Shown: positions 61,410-64,000 of the stretch, one piece after another
How positions within the stretch are numbered: position 1 is the first letter of the stretch
Layout: the number at the start of each line of letters is the position of its first letter
DNA from: Lobosporangium transversale
Lineage: Eukaryota; Mortierellomycota; Mortierellomycetes; Mortierellales; Mortierellaceae
Reading direction: 5' to 3'
Assembly: GCF_002105155.1 (NCBI RefSeq)
Contig: NW_019028994.1
Coordinates: 310,001 to 374,000 of the forward strand
DNA: 64,000 nucleotides
Made by a program: the position numbers and the translations under genes
The notes under the pieces: model-generated
Told to the model about the DNA's origin: nothing
What the model saw: only the letters and a program-made list of their open reading frames with translations
Database searches by the model: none

Positions 61410-62473
61410 TAAAATTAAAAAAAAATAAAAATAAAAATAAAAAAAAAAAAAAAAAAGAGATGACTGATAAGAAGTTCACTCTACATATTACCTATAACCA
61501 ATGGTTTTAACGAACGCTTAGTCTTGGCCATGCTGAGAGATGTGCCAGAGGCATTGATGCAAAATAAAACAGACACTTTGCATTCTCTGAAGGCCTTGGC
61601 GCCAGATCTAGAAAGCGGGGTTGTGTAAGACCTGGTATCCAATTCCTTCAAATAAAATCCAGTCTCGTCACAGCTGAAGATGTTATCAGGTGAGTATCTA
61701 GTGCAAAGCCGACGGATTTCGACGAGCTCGGGTTCAATCGCCTCCAGATCGACTGATCCTGCTTCTCTTTGAAGCTGGCAATACGTTATGTGATGCTGGC
61801 TCAGGATAGAGTCAAACCACCAAGCTGAAAAGGATAGTGGTGCTTCGGACGCAGTGTCACCAGATTCATCTTCAAGGTCACAAAGAACCGTACATGCAAA
61901 ATAAGCTGTATTCTTCATCTTTCCTGACGCAGGAACGTTTTTCTTTCGCTGGTTATGAAGCCAATGAAGAAGGACTTGCTCGAGCATGAGCGTCCTACGA
62001 TTAACGATATAGTGACTGCCTGAAGGGAGCCTCTTGGCCGCAGCACGTATTTCATTTTCTCGCTTGAGCATGCGTTGAAGGCTACTACATGAAAGATCGA
62101 GTCCTATTGTAGGGCCGAAGGAACGCTGGGAAAGTCTGTACGGAAGGTTTGTCTTCCGCTTTTCAAGATAATGGTATATATCCAAAATCTCAACTTGTTC
62201 ATCCAGGGTGCGAGACACCCTGGACATGGGCACTTCAAATGGATCAGCGCCAGGAAGCACAAGGACAGCGGCCATGTCTCCCGTCCTGGCAGAATTCAGG
62301 AGGTCATTATATCGCATTTGGCGAATTCTTTGAATCTCCTCAAGTTCCTTTTTGGTATATGTTTTGTCCTTATTTGATGAGGGCAAAGGGAGGGCAGGCT
62401 TCAGTTTTTTAACCCGCGTCTTCACCTCATCCGAGAACGACTGTCGTCTCTTGTTCTCAAACTTTTTGGTCAT
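60409..62473 (-). CDS. DDE transposase of the Tc1/pogo (DDE_1) type
   Basis: Two exons (62473-61492, 61340-60409) joined over a 151-base intron give 637 residues without a stop. The N-terminal 170 residues are basic and probably helix-turn-helix (DNA binding). The catalytic core has FSCDETGFYLKEL (first Asp), ALLLLDSATAHDN (second Asp) and LPKNSTSVTQPLDAGVISVFKRAF (third acidic residue). These are the three blocks typical of pogo/Tigger/Tc5-like DDE_1 transposases, related to CENP-B and jerky. The C-terminal part is acidic and Ser-rich. The intact frame suggests recent activity or selection. It cuts and pastes the element bounded by the repeats at 60324 and 62600. Confidence 0.88.
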
Positions 62474-62547
62474 GGTGTTGTGTAATGTTGAATGAGGAAT
62501 GAAGACGTTTTTTTGTCATGTGCGCCAATAAATAGAACTGGAAATTT

Positions 62548-62600
62548 CACGTTTTAAAATACATCATTTTTACGGTCAGTTTCACTGTCCACATAAACCA
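62548..62600 (-). repeat. Right terminal inverted repeat
   Basis: Read inward on the minus strand it starts TGGTTTATGTGGACA and ends TGTATTTTAAAACGTG. It is about 12 bases longer than the left repeat because of an insert between the blocks. Confidence 0.75.
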
Positions 62601-62728
62601 CTTTCGACTGCTAATGACATGAGTGTGGATGGATTTGCCGCAATACGCCTTGTTTTTTTTAAATAAACAAATCGTTCGACTAGGGATTGTTTATTATGCT
62701 ATTCAACTTTAATGCCTGATGCTTCTTG

Positions 62729-63352
62729 CTATTTCATCGAATTATAAATAACATCGTCAAGTGTCTTGTCCACGATATCCTCATCCATGTCCCTCAACAA
62801 AAACCACGAACCGATCACTGCTATGAATCTGAGTGTGCGAATGCGTAAAATCTTGATAGACTACAAAGTATTGGTCTCGATATCGAGCTACAGGTTTAAA
62901 TAAAGACCTTGCGTTGATAATACATACCATGCAGAAGGATAATCACATCCCTTATCCATTTTTCCAAGACGGAGAACATACGGTAACTTGTGATCGGACC
63001 CGGCAAGGAGGCAGGAGATTGTAGGTACCAAGGCAGAACCATGTCTCGGAGAAAAAAAAGAAATAAAAAAAAAAAAAAGAAGACAGACTCGTTGGAACTG
63101 CGGGGCTAGAGCCTTTGCAGTAGACCAAAGCCTATTCAAAGGCTTTCATCACTACGAATAGCCTCCTCGTAACGATCTTCGAGGTCAGAGAAAAAAAAAA
63201 AAAAAAAGAGAGAAGCTGCAATACTCTTATTGGATCGGAAGAGTCCACGTCTCCTCATTGTAAGAAACAAGGTATTACTCACAGATGATACTGGAAGCGT
63301 AGATAAATGATAAAGATAGTGGCCATGTTTGGTTGTTGAGGACATGGTGGGA
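62729..63352 (-). CDS. Possible small multi-exon gene, unresolved
   Basis: The minus strand has an ATG in good context near 63346 (MSSTTKHGHYLYHLSTLPVSS) followed by GTGAGT, and a block of 38 codons at about 63044-62930 (LQSPASLPGPITSYRMFSVL, then EKWIRDVIILLH) ending at GTATGT. A last block at about 62820-62729 (VIGSWFLLRDMDEDIVDKTL) ends with a stop and splices in frame to the second. The middle exon is unclear, and no product is recognised. It may be a real small gene divergent from the peroxidase gene. The region 62601-62728 holds nothing recognisable. Confidence 0.35.
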
Positions 63353-63512
63353 AAAAAAAAAAAATGGTGACGCATAATAGCTAAGACAAGCTTGCAAGGA
63401 GCGAAAATAGGGTTGGTTCTTCAATATAATTTAGTTTTCAAGTCTGGCTAACCATTACCATTCAAACCCCTTACATTCAACTTTTTTTTTTTATTCGCCA
63501 TTCAAACCAACA

Positions 63513-63965
63513 ATGCACCGAACACCATTAACAATGTCAATACACATGCTGCGCGCAAGGACCATTGCTACCGCAGTTCGTGCCACCGCAAACATCCCTA
63601 TCTCTCACAATCTGAGACGTGGTACATTGAACTGGAAGGGGAGTAGTCTGAACTTTTCTACCACCGGAACTGGGAATGGAACCATGTTTGCAGCAAGTGC
63701 TGCAGTAGGACTTGCCTCAACATCTGCATCCCCCGGTGCAGGAGATGCCGGCTCGGCTTCAAACTTCTTTTCTCTCAAAGCCAAGGATAAAGGCCATCAA
63801 GAGGTTGATTTGTCCCAGTATGCGAACAAGGTTATCCTGGTCGTGAATGTGGCCTCCCGATGTGGATTTACGGAGCAATACACAGAGTTGGAGCAGCTTT
63901 ACAAGGATTACAAGGACCGAGGATTTGTTGTCATTGGATTTCCTTGCAACCAATTTGGAGCACAA
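63513..63965 (+). CDS. Glutathione peroxidase, 5' exon only
   Basis: The first exon of 151 codons runs from an ATG at 63513 to a GTAAGT donor at 63966; the rest lies outside the window. A later in-frame ATG (MSIHMLRART) also exists. The N-terminal ~85 residues are rich in Arg, Ser, Thr and Ala, as in a mitochondrial targeting peptide. The core then starts: ASNFFSLKAKDKGH, NKVILVVNVASRCGFT with the peroxidatic Cys in place of Sec, and GFVVIGFPCNQFGAQ. These are diagnostic of the GPx family; the fungal Cys type usually uses thioredoxin to reduce peroxides. The gene may produce mitochondrial and cytosolic forms from different starts. Confidence 0.92.
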
Positions 63966-64000
63966 GTAAGTTTTGTAGCCATAAAAAAAAAAAAAAAAAA

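Larger units (their letters stand above)
60324..62600 (-). mobile_element. pogo/Tigger-like DNA transposon
   Basis: 2277 bases bounded by degenerate inverted repeats, with a spliced, stop-free transposase gene between them. Both ends share an outer block TGGTTTATG.(G)GACA and an inner block TGTATTTTAAAACGTG. I could not see a clean TA target duplication. Confidence 0.75.

Noticed and set aside
1..64000. CRISPR arrays, rRNA genes, tRNA genes
   Set aside because: No direct-repeat/spacer pattern and no conserved rRNA or tRNA sequence was seen. CRISPR is not expected in a fungal nuclear genome.

Overview
The window looks like nuclear DNA of an early-diverging filamentous fungus. Genes are intron-rich with GT-AG junctions, and introns and spacers are full of long A/T runs and microsatellites. 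The gene content (chitin synthase, intron-rich HIR1, SMPD4-type sphingomyelinase, a NACHT/pentapeptide/WD40 receptor-like protein with decayed relatives) suggests Mucoromycota/Mortierellomycota, most likely a Mortierella-like lineage. That placement is an inference; there is no marker gene here to prove it.

Layout. 0-3.1 kb: 3' part of a kelch-type single-pass membrane protein (+). 3.8-6 kb: two decayed gene remnants. 6.5-11.3 kb: the histone chaperone gene HIR1/HIRA, 14 exons that splice cleanly in frame (+). 11.8-17.7 kb: broken pieces of a NACHT-WD40 gene family (-) around a deletion-broken monocarboxylate-type transporter (+). 18-19.4 kb: Gfd2/YDR514C-like DEDDh exonuclease (+). 21.3-25 kb: pseudokinase-ankyrin protein (-), divergent from a small PPIE/Cyp33-like RRM protein (+, 25.7-26.5 kb). 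26.7-32.8 kb: the near-complete NACHT-pentapeptide-WD40 gene (-), with one 4-nt frameshift near its 5' end. 33.7-36.1 kb: decayed Helitron Rep (-). 36.6-38.6 kb: decayed zinc-finger-containing gene (-). 39-39.3 kb: small HMG-box protein (+). 40-40.9 kb: secreted repeat protein (+). 41-44 kb: long microsatellite-rich spacer. 44.1-47.5 kb: Chs3-like chitin synthase (+). 48.3-50.7 kb: mucin-like single-pass membrane protein (-). 52.4-55.6 kb: membrane DUF900-type alpha/beta hydrolase with a MORN-like motif (-). 56.4-60.1 kb: SMPD4-like sphingomyelinase, 9 exons, one of them ending at a GC-AG intron (-). 60.3-62.6 kb: pogo/Tigger-like DNA transposon with intact spliced transposase and recognisable inverted repeats (-). 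63.5 kb to the end: 5' exon of a mitochondrial-type glutathione peroxidase (+).

How it fits together. The ends hold conserved housekeeping and cell-surface genes (chromatin assembly, chitin synthesis, sphingolipid turnover, peroxide detoxification). The middle (about 11.8-38.6 kb) is an accessory zone in which one NLR-like receptor family has been copied, truncated, internally deleted and frameshifted among mobile-element debris. That family is the most interesting system here: it has the domain plan of fungal non-self recognition receptors and shows birth-and-death evolution. Exon boundaries were worked out by hand from reading-frame continuity and splice motifs; domain calls rest on motif recognition, not on a database search.
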